32,900 bases of DNA from Motilibacter deserti (GTDB lineage: Bacteria; Actinomycetota; Actinomycetes; Motilibacterales; Motilibacteraceae), in assembly GCF_011250635.1 (NCBI RefSeq), contig NZ_JAANNP010000019.1:1-32900 (forward strand). The letters are read 5' to 3'. The position numbers were made by a program, and so were the translations under genes. The notes beneath the pieces are model-generated. The model searched no databases. It was not told where the DNA came from and saw only the letters and a program-made list of their open reading frames with translations. Positions 1-12,449 of the stretch are shown one piece after another. Every line of letters begins with the position of its first letter. Within the stretch, counting starts at the first letter, position 1.

Positions 1-185
1 AGCACGAGCTCCTGGCCCACGGTCGCCTCCTGCACCTTCCAGCCGGAGATGTAGCCCTCCTGCTGCAGGATCTCGGCGATGCCCGCCTTGATCTTGGAGT
101 GCGGCATGCGGACCTCGTCGTGGTACGCGGTGTTGCCGTTGCGCAGACGCGTGAGCATGTCTGCGATCGGGTCGGTCATCGTCAT
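1..185 (-). CDS. rpsH: 30S ribosomal protein S8, partial (3' end beyond window)
   Basis: S8 binds 16S rRNA early in assembly of the small-subunit platform. Only the first 61 codons are present; the rest lies beyond the left edge. The N-terminus [17 protein letters not shown] is the S8 signature, followed by an MPHSKIK segment and the start of the first beta-rich region. The ATG at 185 is preferred over the in-frame ATG at 179 because GGAGG lies 11 bases before it. It is the last visible gene of the spc-type series and follows rpsN after a 121-bp spacer, unusually long for this block. Confidence 0.95.
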   Translation of the reverse strand, partial: MTMTDPIADMLTRLRNGNTAYHDEVRMPHSKIKAGIAEILQQEGYISGWKVQEATVGQELV

Positions 186-221
186 GGCCGGGTGTTCCTC
201 CCCGCCGCGGTTCCGCACGCG

Positions 222-286
222 CCGCCCCGAAGGGCGGTCGCGCCGGCCTGCGGCGATCGATTAGAGATGAGTACCGGGGTTGCCAA
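222..286 (-). promoter_or_regulatory. possible internal promoter and small hairpin in the rpsN-rpsH spacer
   Basis: On the minus strand TTGGCA (281-286) is followed after 17 bases by TAATCG (258-263), a good -35 with a -10 lacking the usual final T. Downstream, toward rpsH, a 6-bp stem with a CGAA loop (222-237) could form in the RNA. The spacer is long for an otherwise tightly packed operon, which is why a secondary promoter is considered. This is pattern matching only. Confidence 0.2.
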
Positions 287-306
287 CAGTCGCGGCAGGC
301 GCACGC

Positions 307-492
307 CTACCAGCTGCTCTTGGTGACGCCCGGGAGCTCGCCGCGGTGCGCCATCTCGCGCAGGCAGATGCGGCAGAGGCCGAACTTGCGGAAGACCGAG
401 TGCGGCCGACCGCAGCGCTGGCAGCGGGTGTAGCCGCGGACAGCGAACTTCGGCTTGGACATGGCCTTGTGGATCAGGGCCTTCTTCGCCAC
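307..492 (-). CDS. rpsN: 30S ribosomal protein S14, zinc-binding type Z
   Basis: S14 sits in the head of the small subunit next to S3 and S10. The 61-residue length is that of the short zinc-ribbon form; the CxxC pairs are C24/C27 and C40/C43, and the C-terminus [11 protein letters not shown] is typical. The start is GTG at 492, with AAGGAG eight bases upstream inside the end of rplE, which stops three bases earlier. Many actinobacteria carry a second, cysteine-free S14 elsewhere under Zur control; this copy is the zinc-dependent one. No odd residues are seen. Confidence 0.97.
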   Translation of the reverse strand: MAKKALIHKAMSKPKFAVRGYTRCQRCGRPHSVFRKFGLCRICLREMAHRGELPGVTKSSW

Positions 493-495
493 TGC

Positions 496-1065
496 TCAGG
501 ACTCCTTGAACGGGAAGCCGAGGAGGCGCAGGAGCGCGCGGCCCTCGTCGTCGGTCTTGGCGGTCGTGACGACCGTGATGTCCATGCCTCGCACGCGGTC
601 GATCCGGTCCTGGTCGATCTCGTGGAACATCGACTGCTCGGTCAAGCCGAACGTGTAGTTGCCGGCGCCGTCGAACTGGCGCGGGCTCAGCCCACGGAAG
701 TCACGGATGCGCGGCAGCGCCGTCGACAGCAGGCGGTCCAGGAACTCCCACATGCGGTCACCGCGCAGCGTGGTGTGCGCGCCGATCGCCTGCCCCTCGC
801 GGAGCTTGAACTGCGCGATCGACTTGCGGGCCTTCGTGACCGCCGGCTTCTGACCGGTGATCGCCGTGAGGTCGCGGATCGCGCCATCCATCAGCTTGGA
901 GTCACGGGCCGCCTCGCCGACGCCCATGTTCACGACGACCTTGACGACCGTCGGAACCTGCATCGGGTTGGTGAAGCCGAACTGCTCGGTCAGCGCCGAC
1001 GCGATCTCCGCGCGGTAGCGCGTCTTGAGACGCGGCGTGACCTTCTCAGGTGCCTCTGCAGTCAT
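496..1065 (-). CDS. rplE: 50S ribosomal protein L5
   Basis: L5 binds 5S rRNA and helps form the central protuberance. The 189-residue product has the expected [20 protein letters not shown] stretch near residues 29-48, the [20 protein letters not shown] region and the [21 protein letters not shown]-terminal part. The length fits actinobacterial L5. Its ATG overlaps the rplX stop by one base (TGATG), indicating translational coupling, and rpsN follows after three bases. Confidence 0.97.
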   Translation of the reverse strand: MTAEAPEKVTPRLKTRYRAEIASALTEQFGFTNPMQVPTVVKVVVNMGVGEAARDSKLMDGAIRDLTAITGQKPAVTKARKSIAQFKLREGQAIGAHTTLRGDRMWEFLDRLLSTALPRIRDFRGLSPRQFDGAGNYTFGLTEQSMFHEIDQDRIDRVRGMDITVVTTAKTDDEGRALLRLLGFPFKES

Positions 1066-1397
1066 CAGATGTCCTCGCCGGTCCGCTTGGCGACCCGGAC
1101 CTTGTTGCCGTCCTCGTCGACCCGGAAGCCGATCCGGGTGCCGACGCGCTTGCCGTCCTTCTCCACGACCAGCATCACGTTGCTGACGTGGATCGGGGCC
1201 TCGGTCGTCACGATGCCGCCGGTCTTGGCGCCACGAGCGGTCTGGCCGACCTTCGTGTGCTTCTTGACGCGGTTGACACCCTCGACGATGACCTTGTCGT
1301 CCTTCGGGAAGGCCTCGATGACCCGGCCCGTGGCGCCCTTGTCCTTGCCTGCGATGACGAGGACGCGGTCGCCCTTCTTGATGCGCATCTGAGTCAT
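1065..1397 (-). CDS. rplX: 50S ribosomal protein L24
   Basis: L24 is an assembly-initiating protein that binds the 5' region of 23S rRNA. The KOW motif is plain near the N-terminus ([21 protein letters not shown]), followed by [14 protein letters not shown]. The 110-residue product starts at the ATG at 1397, which has an almost perfect GGAGGTGATC Shine-Dalgarno sequence located in the last codons of rplN. An in-frame ATG three codons further (1388) is the alternative but is less well placed. It overlaps rplE by one base. Confidence 0.96.
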   Translation of the reverse strand: MTQMRIKKGDRVLVIAGKDKGATGRVIEAFPKDDKVIVEGVNRVKKHTKVGQTARGAKTGGIVTTEAPIHVSNVMLVVEKDGKRVGTRIGFRVDEDGNKVRVAKRTGEDI

Positions 1398-1398
1398 G

Positions 1399-1767
1399 TC
1401 AGATCACCTCCGGCGCGAGCGAGATGATGCGCATGAAGCGCTTCTCGCGGAGCTCACGGCCGACCGGGCCGAAGATGCGCGTGCCGCGCGGGTCCCCGCC
1501 GTCCTTGATGATGACCGCGGCGTTCTCGTCGAAGCGGATGTACGACCCGTCCTGACGACGCCGCTCCTTGACGGTGCGGACGACGACAGCCTTGACGACG
1601 TCACCCTTCTTCACGGTCCCGCCGGGGATCGCGTCCTTCACGGTGGCGACGATGACGTCACCGATGCCGGCGTAGCGCCGCCCCGACCCACCGAGGACCC
1701 GGATGCAGAGCAGCTCCTTGGCCCCGGTGTTGTCGGCGACGCGCAGCCGCGACTCCTGCTGAATCAT
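1399..1767 (-). CDS. rplN: 50S ribosomal protein L14
   Basis: L14 lies at the subunit interface and contacts the small subunit (bridge B8). The 122-residue product has the classic start [18 protein letters not shown], the [13 protein letters not shown] segment, and a C-terminus ending in SLAPEVI, all at family length. It follows rpsQ after nine bases and ends one base before the rplX start codon. Its final codons also supply the strong ribosome-binding site for rplX. Confidence 0.98.
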   Translation of the reverse strand: MIQQESRLRVADNTGAKELLCIRVLGGSGRRYAGIGDVIVATVKDAIPGGTVKKGDVVKAVVVRTVKERRRQDGSYIRFDENAAVIIKDGGDPRGTRIFGPVGRELREKRFMRIISLAPEVI

Positions 1768-1776
1768 CGATAGTCC

Positions 1777-2103
1777 TTACTTGGCCTTCTCGAGGATCTC
1801 GACGATCCGCCAGCGCTTCGAAGCGGACAGCGGCCGGGTCTCCATGAGGAGCACGCGGTCGCCGACGCCGGCGTCGTTGCGCTCGTCGTGGGCCTTGAGC
1901 CGGCTCGTGCGGCGCACGACCTTGCCGTACAGCGGGTGCTTGAAGCGGTCCTCGACGGCGACCACGACGGTCTTGTCCATCTTGTCGCTCACCACGAGGC
2001 CCTCACGGGTCTTGCGGTAGCCGCGGCCCTGCACGTGGACATCGGCCGCGCCGGGGGCGCTGGCCGGAGCGGCCTGGGCCGCCTCGATGTTCTGGTCGCT
2101 CAT
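1777..2103 (-). CDS. rpsQ: 30S ribosomal protein S17 with Ala-rich N-terminal extension
   Basis: S17 is a primary binder of the 5' domain of 16S rRNA. The OB-fold core begins at about residue 28 ([22 protein letters not shown]) and ends in [11 protein letters not shown]. The first 25 or so residues are Ala-rich and extra compared with the roughly 84-residue E. coli protein; such extensions are seen in other high-GC actinobacteria. The ATG overlaps the rpmC stop in an ATGA tetranucleotide, so translation is probably coupled. Confidence 0.96.
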   Translation of the reverse strand: MSDQNIEAAQAAPASAPGAADVHVQGRGYRKTREGLVVSDKMDKTVVVAVEDRFKHPLYGKVVRRTSRLKAHDERNDAGVGDRVLLMETRPLSASKRWRIVEILEKAK

Positions 2104-2336
2104 GCCGCTCCCTCCGTGCCCTCAGTGGTCGTGATGCCGAGCTCGCGCTCGCGCAGGATCGTGTAGATGCGGGCGATCTCGCGGCGCACGGCCTTCAGTC
2201 GCCCGTGGTTGTCCAGCTGCCCGGTCGCCGCCTGGAAGCGGAGGTTGAACAGCTCTTCCTTGGCCTCGCGCAGCTTGCCGAGGAGCTCGTCGTCCTCGAC
2301 CCCGCGCAGCTCGGCCGCCTTGGTCCCGAGCGCCAT
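2100..2336 (-). CDS. rpmC: 50S ribosomal protein L29
   Basis: L29 sits by the peptide exit tunnel and forms part of the docking site for trigger factor and SRP. The 78-residue product shows the two-helix hairpin with the signature [18 protein letters not shown] and [16 protein letters not shown]. The start is the ATG at 2336, sharing one base with the rplP stop (TGATG). The frame stays open far upstream, but that part is out of phase with the real rplP and is not coding. It overlaps rpsQ by four bases. Confidence 0.96.
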   Translation of the reverse strand: MALGTKAAELRGVEDDELLGKLREAKEELFNLRFQAATGQLDNHGRLKAVRREIARIYTILRERELGITTTEGTEGAA

Positions 2337-2755
2337 CACGCAACACCCTCTTCGCGCTTGACGATGCGGCACTTCATCGGGAGCTTGTGCGACGCGCGCA
2401 GCAGGGCCTCCCGGGCCGTCTTCTCGTTCGGGTAGGACAGCTCGAACATGACCCGACCCGGCTTCACGTTCGCGATCCACCACTCCGGCGAGCCCTTGCC
2501 GGAGCCCATGCGGGTCTCGGCCGGCTTCTTGGTCAGCGGGCGGTCCGGGTAGATGTTGATCCAGACCTTGCCACCACGACGGATGTGGCGGGTGATCGCG
2601 ATACGGGCGGACTCGATCTGGCGGTTGGTGACGTACGCCGGCTCGAGCGCCTGAATGCCGTACTCGCCGAAGGTCACACGCGTGCCGCCCTTGGCAGCGC
2701 CCGAGCGGCTCGGGTGGTGCTGCTTTCGGTGCTTGACCCGACGGGGGATGAGCAT
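2336..2755 (-). CDS. rplP: 50S ribosomal protein L16
   Basis: L16 contacts the A-site tRNA elbow and helps organise the peptidyl transferase region. The 139-residue product starts [19 protein letters not shown] and has the conserved stretch [33 protein letters not shown] near residues 79-112. The MGSGKG loop, which reaches toward the catalytic centre, is intact. Length and motifs are canonical. It starts five bases after rpsC and overlaps rpmC by one base. Confidence 0.98.
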   Translation of the reverse strand: MLIPRRVKHRKQHHPSRSGAAKGGTRVTFGEYGIQALEPAYVTNRQIESARIAITRHIRRGGKVWINIYPDRPLTKKPAETRMGSGKGSPEWWIANVKPGRVMFELSYPNEKTAREALLRASHKLPMKCRIVKREEGVA

Positions 2756-2760
2756 GGGGG

Positions 2761-3654
2761 TCAGCCCTCCTGTCCGTTGTCCGCCGGCGCGGCAGCGTTG
2801 CTCTGCTGCTGCGCCTCGCGGATCGTGGCCTCGACGGCCGAGGCCTCGGTCTGGGCCTGGTGCGGCCCGGCCTCGCTGTGCGCGGTGTCCGCAGCGGCCG
2901 AGACGGCGCCCTGCGCCTCGCGGCGCGGGCCCGAGCCGGCGCCACGGCCGCCCCCACGGGCGGGACGGGCACCGGCGTCACGGCGCGGCTGGCGCGCAGC
3001 GGCGGCAGCCGCCTGGCGCTCGGCCGACAGGCTCGTGACGTCGCCCTTGTAGATCCAGACCTTGACGCCGATGCGGCCGAACGTCGTCCGGGCCTCGAAG
3101 AAGCCGTAGTCGATGTTCGCGCGCAGCGTGTGCAGCGGGACGCGGCCCTCGCGGTAGAACTCCGAGCGCGACATCTCCGCGCCGCCGAGGCGGCCCGAGC
3201 ACTGCACCCGGATGCCCTTGGCGCCGGCCTTGGTCGCGCTCTGCATGGCCTTGCGCATGGCGCGACGGAACGACACGCGGCTCGAGAGCTGCTCGGCGAC
3301 GCCCTGGGCTACCAGCTGCGCCTCGATCTCGGGGTTCTTCACCTCGAGGATGTTGAGCTGCACCTGCTTGCCGGTGAGCTTCTCGAGGTCGCCGCGGATG
3401 CGGTCGGCCTCGGCGCCGCGGCGGCCGATGACGATGCCCGGGCGGGCCGTGTGGATGTCCACGCGGACGCGGTCGCGGGTGCGCTCGATCTCGACCTTGG
3501 CGATGCCCGCGCGCTCCATGCCGCGCGTCATCATCCGGCGGATCGCGACGTCTTCCTTGACGTAGTCCTTGTAGAGCTTGTCGGCGTACCAGCGGCTCTT
3601 GAAGTCGGTGGTGATGCCGAGCCGGAACCCGTGCGGGTTGACCTTCTGACCCAC
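2761..3654 (-). CDS. rpsC: 30S ribosomal protein S3 with long C-terminal tail
   Basis: S3 lines the mRNA entry channel with S4 and S5. The 297-residue product has the usual start [21 protein letters not shown], a KH domain with the GxxG loop at VIGRRGAE (about residues 75-82), and the C-terminal domain ending near [11 protein letters not shown] at residue 207. After that comes a tail of some 85 residues rich in Ala, Arg, Gly and Gln that E. coli S3 (233 aa) lacks; actinobacterial S3 tails vary in length. The start is GTG at 3654, overlapping the rplV TAG by one base (TAGTG). Confidence 0.97.
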   Translation of the reverse strand: MGQKVNPHGFRLGITTDFKSRWYADKLYKDYVKEDVAIRRMMTRGMERAGIAKVEIERTRDRVRVDIHTARPGIVIGRRGAEADRIRGDLEKLTGKQVQLNILEVKNPEIEAQLVAQGVAEQLSSRVSFRRAMRKAMQSATKAGAKGIRVQCSGRLGGAEMSRSEFYREGRVPLHTLRANIDYGFFEARTTFGRIGVKVWIYKGDVTSLSAERQAAAAAARQPRRDAGARPARGGGRGAGSGPRREAQGAVSAAADTAHSEAGPHQAQTEASAVEATIREAQQQSNAAAPADNGQEG

Positions 3655-4067
3655 TAGCGGGCCCCTCCCTTCGCACCGGCGCGCTGCGACTGCTGCGTCG
3701 ACGTCACCGACTCCACGACCACCGTGATGTGGCTCGTGCGCTTGCGGATGCGGTAAGCGCGGCCCTGCGCACGAGGCCTGAACCTCTTCAACGTCGGGCC
3801 CTCGTCCGCGTATGCCTGGCTCACGCGAAGCGTTCCGCGGTCGAGCTGCTTGTTGTTCTCGGCGTTCGCCATGGCGCTCGCCAGGACCTTGCCGACCGGC
3901 TCGCTCGCGGCCTGCGGCGCGAACCGCAGCACGTTGAGGGCCTGCTCGGCCTCCATGCCGCGGATCAGGTCGATGACGCGGCGAACCTTGGTCGGCGACA
4001 TGCGCACGTAGCGCGCGGTCGCCAGGGCCTCGTTCTCGCCCAGGTGGCGGGTCTTGTTCTCAGCCAC
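3654..4067 (-). CDS. rplV: 50S ribosomal protein L22
   Basis: L22 spans the large subunit and its hairpin lines the exit tunnel. The core runs from [24 protein letters not shown] to the hairpin region with [25 protein letters not shown] chose GTG at 4067 (137 residues): it has GGAGGT seven bases upstream and overlaps the rpsS stop by eight bases. A start codon 11 codons earlier at 4100 would overlap rpsS by 41 bases without a comparable ribosome-binding site. A short lysine-poor, Gly-rich tail follows the core. Confidence 0.95.
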   Translation of the reverse strand: MAENKTRHLGENEALATARYVRMSPTKVRRVIDLIRGMEAEQALNVLRFAPQAASEPVGKVLASAMANAENNKQLDRGTLRVSQAYADEGPTLKRFRPRAQGRAYRIRKRTSHITVVVESVTSTQQSQRAGAKGGAR

Positions 4068-4341
4068 GGCGAGACCTCCGGTCCTCCTTGACGTGGCCAC
4101 GGAAGGTCCGCGTCGGAGCGAACTCGCCGAGCTTGTGCCCGACCATCGCGTCCGTCACGAACACCGGGACGTGCTTGCGGCCGTCGTGCACCGCGATGGT
4201 GTGGCCGATCATGGCCGGCACCACCATGGAGCGCCGGGACCAGGTGCGGATGACGTTCTTCGTGCCCTTGTCGTTCTGCGCGTCCACCTTCTTCAAAAGG
4301 TGGTCGTCGACGAACGGGCCCTTCTTCAGGCTGCGCGGCAT
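4060..4341 (-). CDS. rpsS: 30S ribosomal protein S19
   Basis: S19 in the small-subunit head forms intersubunit bridges and contacts tRNA. The 93-residue product starts [19 protein letters not shown] and carries [27 protein letters not shown] and the [17 protein letters not shown] signature. Length is normal. It lies between rplB (18-base spacer) and rplV (overlap of eight bases), the standard S10-operon position. Confidence 0.98.
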   Translation of the reverse strand: MPRSLKKGPFVDDHLLKKVDAQNDKGTKNVIRTWSRRSMVVPAMIGHTIAVHDGRKHVPVFVTDAMVGHKLGEFAPTRTFRGHVKEDRRSRRG

Positions 4342-4359
4342 CGCTGGCTACCTGCTCCC

Positions 4360-5196
<837 letters not shown>

Positions 5197-5269
5197 GGGG
5201 TGTCGCGTCCTCGTCAGCTGTTCGTCGGCTCGTCTGTCTGTCTCTGGCGCAGTCGCTCAGACCCGGAGG

Positions 5270-5608
5270 TCAGGAGACCGGTCCACCGAAGATGTCGATG
5301 CGGTCGCCCTCGGCCAGGGTCACGATCGCTCGCTTGGTCGAGACGCGCTGCCCGAACCCGAAGCGGGTCCGCTTGCGCTTGCCCTCGCGGTTGATCGTGT
5401 TGACGTTCAACACCCGGACCCCGAAGACCTTCTCGACCGCGGTCTTGACCTCGGTCTTGTTGGCGTCCGGGCGGACGAGGAACGTGTACTGGTTCAGGTC
5501 CAGCAGGCCGTAGCTCTTCTCGCTGACCAGCGGGGCCAGCAGGACGTCCCGGGAGTCCCGGGCCAGAAGGGCGCGGCTCGCGCTCGGACCGTTGATCGCG
5601 CGGCTCAC
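5270..5608 (-). CDS. rplW: 50S ribosomal protein L23
   Basis: L23 at the tunnel exit is the main docking point for trigger factor and SRP. The core begins at [17 protein letters not shown] and includes [21 protein letters not shown] and the [16 protein letters not shown] extension toward the tunnel. The 112-residue length includes about 20 extra N-terminal residues. The start is GTG at 5608 in a GTGA overlap with the rplD stop; a later start inside would lose coupling, so the start is plausible but not proven. Confidence 0.95.
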   Translation of the reverse strand: MSRAINGPSASRALLARDSRDVLLAPLVSEKSYGLLDLNQYTFLVRPDANKTEVKTAVEKVFGVRVLNVNTINREGKRKRTRFGFGQRVSTKRAIVTLAEGDRIDIFGGPVS

Positions 5609-6300
5609 TCGGCGCTCCCAACCTTGTCGAGGGACAGCTCGCTCTCACGCCCGACCGCGGTCGCGCTCCGGCCCTTGGGCGGGCCGGCGAGGAACGCGTC
5701 GAGCGCGCCCCGGGTGAAGACCACGTCGTCGGAGACGAGCACGTCGTAGGTGTTGAGCTGGTCGGCGTAGATCCAGTGGACCTGCGGCGCGTTGCGCAGG
5801 CTGCGCAGGCCGAGCTCGTCCGAGCGCTCGAGGACGACCAGCACGTGGCGGCGGTCGGTCAGCGTCGCGAGCGCGGTGATCGCGGCCTTGGTCGACGGGG
5901 CGTCGCCCTCGACCACCGCGGTCAGCACGTGCACGCGCCCGTGCCGCGCACGGTCGGAGAGCGCGCCGCGCAGGGCGGCGGCCTTCATCTTCTTGGGCGT
6001 CCGCTGCGAGTAGTCGCGCGGGGACGGCCCGTGGACCGTGCCACCGCCGACCCACTGCGGGGCGCGGGTCGAGCCCTGCCGGCCGCGGCCGGTGCCCTTC
6101 TGACGGAACGGCTTCTTGCCACCGCCGCGGACCTCGCCGCGGGTCTTGGTGTCGTGCGTGCCCTGCCGCGCGGCGGCGAGCTGGGCGACGACCACCTGGT
6201 GGATCAGCGCGATGTTGGCCTGCACGTCGAAGACCTCGGCGGGCAGCTCCACGGTGCCGGCGGTGCCGCCGGCCGGGGTGCGGACGTCGATCGTGCTCAT
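5605..6300 (-). CDS. rplD: 50S ribosomal protein L4
   Basis: L4 binds 23S rRNA and its extended loop lines the exit tunnel; in E. coli it also autoregulates the S10 operon. The 231-residue product has [20 protein letters not shown] (about residues 58-77), the tunnel loop, then the globular C-terminal domain with [15 protein letters not shown] and [12 protein letters not shown]. The start is the ATG at 6300 in an ATGA overlap with the rplC stop. The C-terminus is about 20 residues longer than in E. coli (201 aa). Confidence 0.97.
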   Translation of the reverse strand: MSTIDVRTPAGGTAGTVELPAEVFDVQANIALIHQVVVAQLAAARQGTHDTKTRGEVRGGGKKPFRQKGTGRGRQGSTRAPQWVGGGTVHGPSPRDYSQRTPKKMKAAALRGALSDRARHGRVHVLTAVVEGDAPSTKAAITALATLTDRRHVLVVLERSDELGLRSLRNAPQVHWIYADQLNTYDVLVSDDVVFTRGALDAFLAGPPKGRSATAVGRESELSLDKVGSAE

Positions 6301-6968
6301 CGGCCAGCCGCCTTCGCCGGAGTCTTGGACGCGGTGCGCACGAGGACGACGCTGCCTCGGGGGCCGGGGACGGCGCCCTTGATGAGGATCAGGCCCTTCT
6401 CGGCGTCCACCGCGTGGACCGTGAGGCCCTGCGTCGTGGTGCGGACGTTGCCCATGCGGCCGGCCATCTTGAGGCCGGGGAACACGCGGGCCGGGGTCGC
6501 GCAGGCGCCGATCGAGCCGGGCGCGCGGTGCTTGCGCTGCGTGCCGTGGCCCGCGCCCAGGCCCTTGAACCCGTGGCGCTTCATGACACCCGCGGTGCCC
6601 TTGCCCTTGCTGCGGCCGACGACGTCGACCTTCTGACCCGCCTCGAAGACGTCGGCGGTCAGCTCCTGGCCGGGCGCGAACTCGGCCGCGTCCTCGGTCC
6701 GGACCTCGACGAGGAAACGGCGGGGCGTGGTGCCGGCCTTGGCGAAGTGGCCGGAGAGGGGCTTGATCACCTTGCGCGGGTCGATCACGCCGTAGCCGAG
6801 CTGGACGGCGGAGTAGCCGTCGGTCTCGGTGCTGCGGACCTGCGTCACCACGCACGGCCCGGCCTGGACGACCGTCACCGGCACGAGCCGGCCGCCATCG
6901 TCCCAGACCTGGGTCATGCCCAGCTTCTCGCCGAGGAGCCCTCGGACATTGGGTACCTGCGAAGCCAT
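6297..6968 (-). CDS. rplC: 50S ribosomal protein L3
   Basis: L3 is an early assembly protein whose central loop reaches the peptidyl transferase centre. The 223-residue product begins [18 protein letters not shown] after a short leader and contains the conserved [20 protein letters not shown] segment (about 130-150) and the [15 protein letters not shown] motif. The ATG at 6968 is preceded by purine-rich GAGGACGAAAGC. The 72-bp spacer to rpsJ holds a three-copy 10-bp repeat, listed separately. Confidence 0.98.
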   Translation of the reverse strand: MASQVPNVRGLLGEKLGMTQVWDDGGRLVPVTVVQAGPCVVTQVRSTETDGYSAVQLGYGVIDPRKVIKPLSGHFAKAGTTPRRFLVEVRTEDAAEFAPGQELTADVFEAGQKVDVVGRSKGKGTAGVMKRHGFKGLGAGHGTQRKHRAPGSIGACATPARVFPGLKMAGRMGNVRTTTQGLTVHAVDAEKGLILIKGAVPGPRGSVVLVRTASKTPAKAAGR

Positions 6969-6976
6969 TCTGCTTT

Positions 6977-7006
6977 CGTCCTCTGTCGTCCGTTGTCGTC
7001 CGCTGT
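6977..7006. repeat. three tandem 10-bp units in the rpsJ-rplC spacer
   Basis: Three consecutive 10-bp units, CGTCCTCTGT, CGTCCGTTGT and CGTCCGCTGT on the plus strand, lie immediately upstream of the rplC start. On the transcribed strand each unit carries GGACG, so the mRNA has regularly spaced purine-rich patches; the one nearest rplC is in the region of the ribosome-binding site. It may be chance slippage in a spacer; no function is claimed. Confidence 0.7.
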
Positions 7007-7040
7007 CAGTCGACCGCTGTAGTCGAGAACCGTGGCCGGA

Positions 7041-7349
7041 CTAGAGCTTGATCTCGATGTCGACGCCGGCCGGGAGGTCGAGCCGCATGAGCGAGTCGAC
7101 GGTCTTCGGCGTCGGGTCGAGAATGTCGATGAGCCGCTTGTGGGTGCGCATCTCGAAGTGCTCGCGCGAGTCCTTGTACTTGTGCGGCGAGCGGATGACG
7201 CAATAGACGTTCTTCTCGGTCGGCAGCGGCACCGGGCCCGCGACCTGAGCACCAGTCCTGGTCACCGTCTCGACGATCTTGCGCGCCGAGCTGTCGATGA
7301 CCTCGTGGTCGTAGGCCTTGAGCCGGATGCGGATCTTCTGTCCCGCCAT
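7041..7349 (-). CDS. rpsJ: 30S ribosomal protein S10
   Basis: S10 is a head protein of the small subunit and in many bacteria also the NusE partner of NusB in antitermination. The 102-residue product begins [19 protein letters not shown] and includes [41 protein letters not shown], all canonical. The start is the ATG at 7349; the frame extends upstream but without S10 similarity. The Shine-Dalgarno sequence is weak (AAGGA about 13 bases away). It is the first gene of the S10 series after a 520-bp gene-free gap. Confidence 0.98.
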   Translation of the reverse strand: MAGQKIRIRLKAYDHEVIDSSARKIVETVTRTGAQVAGPVPLPTEKNVYCVIRSPHKYKDSREHFEMRTHKRLIDILDPTPKTVDSLMRLDLPAGVDIEIKL

Positions 7350-7651
7350 GGCGTTGGAATCGTCCTTCGTCTCGTACCGCTGCTCGTGCCGGGCTGTTGC
7401 CCGTCCCGATCTGGTCTCGCCGGTCCAGGCCTTGCGTGGGGCGCCCCGAGCCCGCCCGCTCCGACCCCCGAGGTCGGGCGTGTCGCACTCGTGCCCGCAC
7501 TGCGCCGCCTGCCACCGCTGCGGGCCGGGTCCTGTCGGAGCGAGCTCCGCCGCAGTTCCCGCACCCACCAGCCGTCGGATGCCGGTCCTGCCGTGCGCGC
7601 CGACTGCTCGTTGCACACGCCTGTCCCGTCACCCGCCAAGGCAACTTGCCC

Positions 7652-7682
7652 AGTATGCCAAACGCGTCGGCTCCGGGTCCAA
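7652..7682 (-). promoter_or_regulatory. candidate promoter of the S10 operon
   Basis: On the minus strand TTGGAC (7677-7682) is followed by a 19-base gap and CATACT (7652-7657), the most AT-rich hexamer in the spacer. The -35 match is modest and the spacing slightly long. It is offered because strong terminator-like hairpins lie between tuf and this point, so the S10 series needs its own start. Confidence 0.3.
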
Positions 7683-7789
7683 TCGCGTCCGGCGGGGCCG
7701 GGAAGGCCCGCTCCCCGGACGGCGCAGGACCGCCGACGGTGGCCCTGGAGCCCTTCCCCTGGTTCGGGCATGCGCCCGCCTTCGGGAAA

Positions 7790-7810
7790 GCCTCCGGGAC
7801 CGCCGGAGGC
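7790..7810 (-). terminator. second stem-loop after tuf
   Basis: An 8-bp perfect inverted repeat (GCCTCCGG / CCGGAGGC) with a five-base loop. On the minus strand the stem runs into TTTCCC, a weak pyrimidine tract. It sits just downstream of a larger hairpin, giving a tandem terminator arrangement behind tuf. Confidence 0.45.
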
Positions 7811-7820
7811 GGTCGCACGA

Positions 7821-7860
7821 GTGGGCCGGCGCCGGGACGATGTCCAGGGCGCCGGCCCAC
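7821..7860 (-). terminator. main terminator hairpin after tuf
   Basis: A perfect 13-bp inverted repeat (7821-7833 with 7848-7860) starts nine bases past the tuf stop codon. The interior can pair further (GGAC/GTCC). No U-tract follows, which is common for actinobacterial terminators. Position and stability make it the likely end of most str-operon transcripts. Confidence 0.7.
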
Positions 7861-7869
7861 TCGAGGGGA

Positions 7870-9063
<1,194 letters not shown>

Positions 9064-9148
9064 GGGTGGGTCCCTCCTAGGAAACGTTTCGGTGGCTGGT
9101 GCAGGGCCGGTGCCTGCCGCCTGTGTGCCTGCTGCGGGTACTGATGGT

Positions 9149-9163
9149 GTCAGAAGGTCTGAC
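9149..9163 (-). other. short hairpin in the fusA-tuf spacer
   Basis: GTCAGA and TCTGAC flank a three-base loop 16 bases upstream of the plus-strand position of the fusA stop codon, that is inside the intercistronic mRNA. It could affect relative tuf expression or RNA processing, but a 6-bp stem is short and may be incidental. Confidence 0.3.
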
Positions 9164-9178
9164 GGGTCGAGCAGTGGG

Positions 9179-11281
<2,103 letters not shown>

Positions 11282-11355
11282 GTGGGTCTACGCGTCCCTC
11301 GTCGGCTCGAAGCTGGAATGTGCGCCCGCGGGAGGGAACCGGAGTTCCCCCCGAA

Positions 11356-11826
11356 CTACCAGCGGTAGTGGGCGAAGGCCTTGTTGGACTCGGCCATCTT
11401 GTGCGTGTCCTCGCGCCGCTTGACGCTCGCGCCGAGGCCGTTGCTCGCGTCGAGCAGCTCGTTCATCAGGCGCTCGGTCATCGTCTTCTCGCGACGGCCC
11501 TGCGAGTAGCTGACGAGCCAGCGCAGCGCCAGCGTCGTCGAGCGGTTCGGCTTGACCTCGACCGGCACCTGGTAGGTCGCGCCACCGACACGGCGGCTGC
11601 GGACCTCGAGGGTCGGCTTCACGTTGTCCAGGGCACGGCGCAGCGTGACGACGGGGTCGTTGCCCGTCTTCTCGCGCGTGCCCTCGAGCGCGCCGTAGAC
11701 GATCTGCTCGGCGATCGACTTCTTGCCGCTCTGGAGGATCTTGTTGACGAGCTGCGTCACCAGGGGCGACCCGTAGACGGGGTCGACGACGAGCGGGCGC
11801 TTGGGCGCCGGTCCCTTGCGCGGCAT
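11356..11826 (-). CDS. rpsG: 30S ribosomal protein S7
   Basis: S7 nucleates assembly of the 16S rRNA 3' domain and touches the E-site tRNA. The 156-residue product starts [20 protein letters not shown] and includes [39 protein letters not shown], and a C-terminus with [14 protein letters not shown]. Length and motifs are canonical. It begins one base after the rpsL stop, so expression is probably coupled. Confidence 0.98.
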   Translation of the reverse strand: MPRKGPAPKRPLVVDPVYGSPLVTQLVNKILQSGKKSIAEQIVYGALEGTREKTGNDPVVTLRRALDNVKPTLEVRSRRVGGATYQVPVEVKPNRSTTLALRWLVSYSQGRREKTMTERLMNELLDASNGLGASVKRREDTHKMAESNKAFAHYRW

Positions 11827-11827
11827 G

Positions 11828-12202
11828 TCAGCTCTTCTCCTTCTTCGCGCCGTAGCGGCTGCGAGCCTGCTTGCGGTTCTTCACGCCCTGGGTGTCGAGC
11901 GAGCCGCGGATGATCTTGTAGCGAACACCGGGGAGGTCCTTCACACGGCCGCCACGCACGAGCACGATCGAGTGCTCCTGCAGGTTGTGGCCGACGCCGG
12001 GGATGTACGCGGTGACCTCGATCTGGCTGGTCAGCCGAACACGGGCGACCTTGCGCAGCGCCGAGTTCGGCTTCTTCGGCGTGGTGGTGTAAACGCGCGT
12101 GCAGACGCCGCGGCGCTGGGGCGAGCCCTTGAGCGCCGGCGTCTTGGTCTTGCCGACCTTGTCCTGGCGGCCCTTGCGGACCAGCTGCTGAATCGTGGGC
12201 AC
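11828..12202 (-). CDS. rpsL: 30S ribosomal protein S12
   Basis: S12 is the decoding-centre protein and classic target of streptomycin-resistance mutations. The 124-residue product begins [11 protein letters not shown] after a GTG at 12202 (GGGAAG ten bases upstream). The [13 protein letters not shown] loop and the [13 protein letters not shown] loop are wild type, with Lys at the positions equivalent to the known resistance sites (K43 and K88 here). The frame stays open upstream without homology. First gene of the str operon. Confidence 0.98.
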   Translation of the reverse strand: MPTIQQLVRKGRQDKVGKTKTPALKGSPQRRGVCTRVYTTTPKKPNSALRKVARVRLTSQIEVTAYIPGVGHNLQEHSIVLVRGGRVKDLPGVRYKIIRGSLDTQGVKNRKQARSRYGAKKEKS

Positions 12203-12391
12203 CGCGTCCAGTCTTCCCTTCAGTCCCGTCTCGCGTGGCAAAGCTCGCGCGTGTCTCTCCGCGTCGAATTGACGGTGAGAGCCGCTCCGCAGCCGACCCC
12301 CGCAGTCGGGCGTGTCGCCCGGTGCGGGAAGCTCACCGTGTGATGAGCTGCGGTGTGGCTCCCTGTCGCGCTGGCGCGCGCACACGCGAAG

Positions 12392-12409
12392 GCCTGGGTT
12401 CCCCCAGGC
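12392..12409 (-). other. hairpin at the 5' end of the str-operon transcript
   Basis: A perfect 7-bp inverted repeat, GCCTGGG and CCCAGGC with a four-base loop, lies directly downstream of the predicted -10 of the rpsL promoter. If transcription starts about seven bases past the -10, the mRNA would begin with this stem-loop within the first few nucleotides. A 5' hairpin of this kind can stabilise mRNA; that role is inferred. Confidence 0.4.
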
Positions 12410-12419
12410 ACGAGTAACC

Positions 12420-12449
12420 AGATTACAGAGCGGGCCCCGCTGGGGTCAA
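12420..12449 (-). promoter_or_regulatory. promoter of the str operon (rpsL-rpsG-fusA-tuf)
   Basis: On the minus strand TTGACC (12444-12449) is followed after 18 bases by TAATCT (12420-12425). Five of six -35 bases match the sigma-70 type consensus and the -10 fits TAnnnT. It lies between the rpoC terminator and rpsL, as expected for an independent str promoter read by the principal sigma factor. Confidence 0.7.

Larger units (their letters stand above)
7350..7869. other. gene-free region between tuf and rpsJ
   Basis: Five hundred and twenty bases without a supported gene. The tuf-proximal end holds two consecutive stem-loops, the middle a candidate minus-strand promoter, and the remaining stretch of roughly 290 bases would be the rpsJ leader. 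Within that leader a 5-bp stem with a TGTT loop (7390-7403 on the plus strand) lies about 40 bases before rpsJ. Open frames here on either strand have no recognisable protein features. Confidence 0.75.

Noticed and set aside
4068-4100. Upstream start for rplV at 4100
   Set aside because: It gives a 41-bp overlap with rpsS and lacks the strong GGAGGT that precedes the GTG at 4067.
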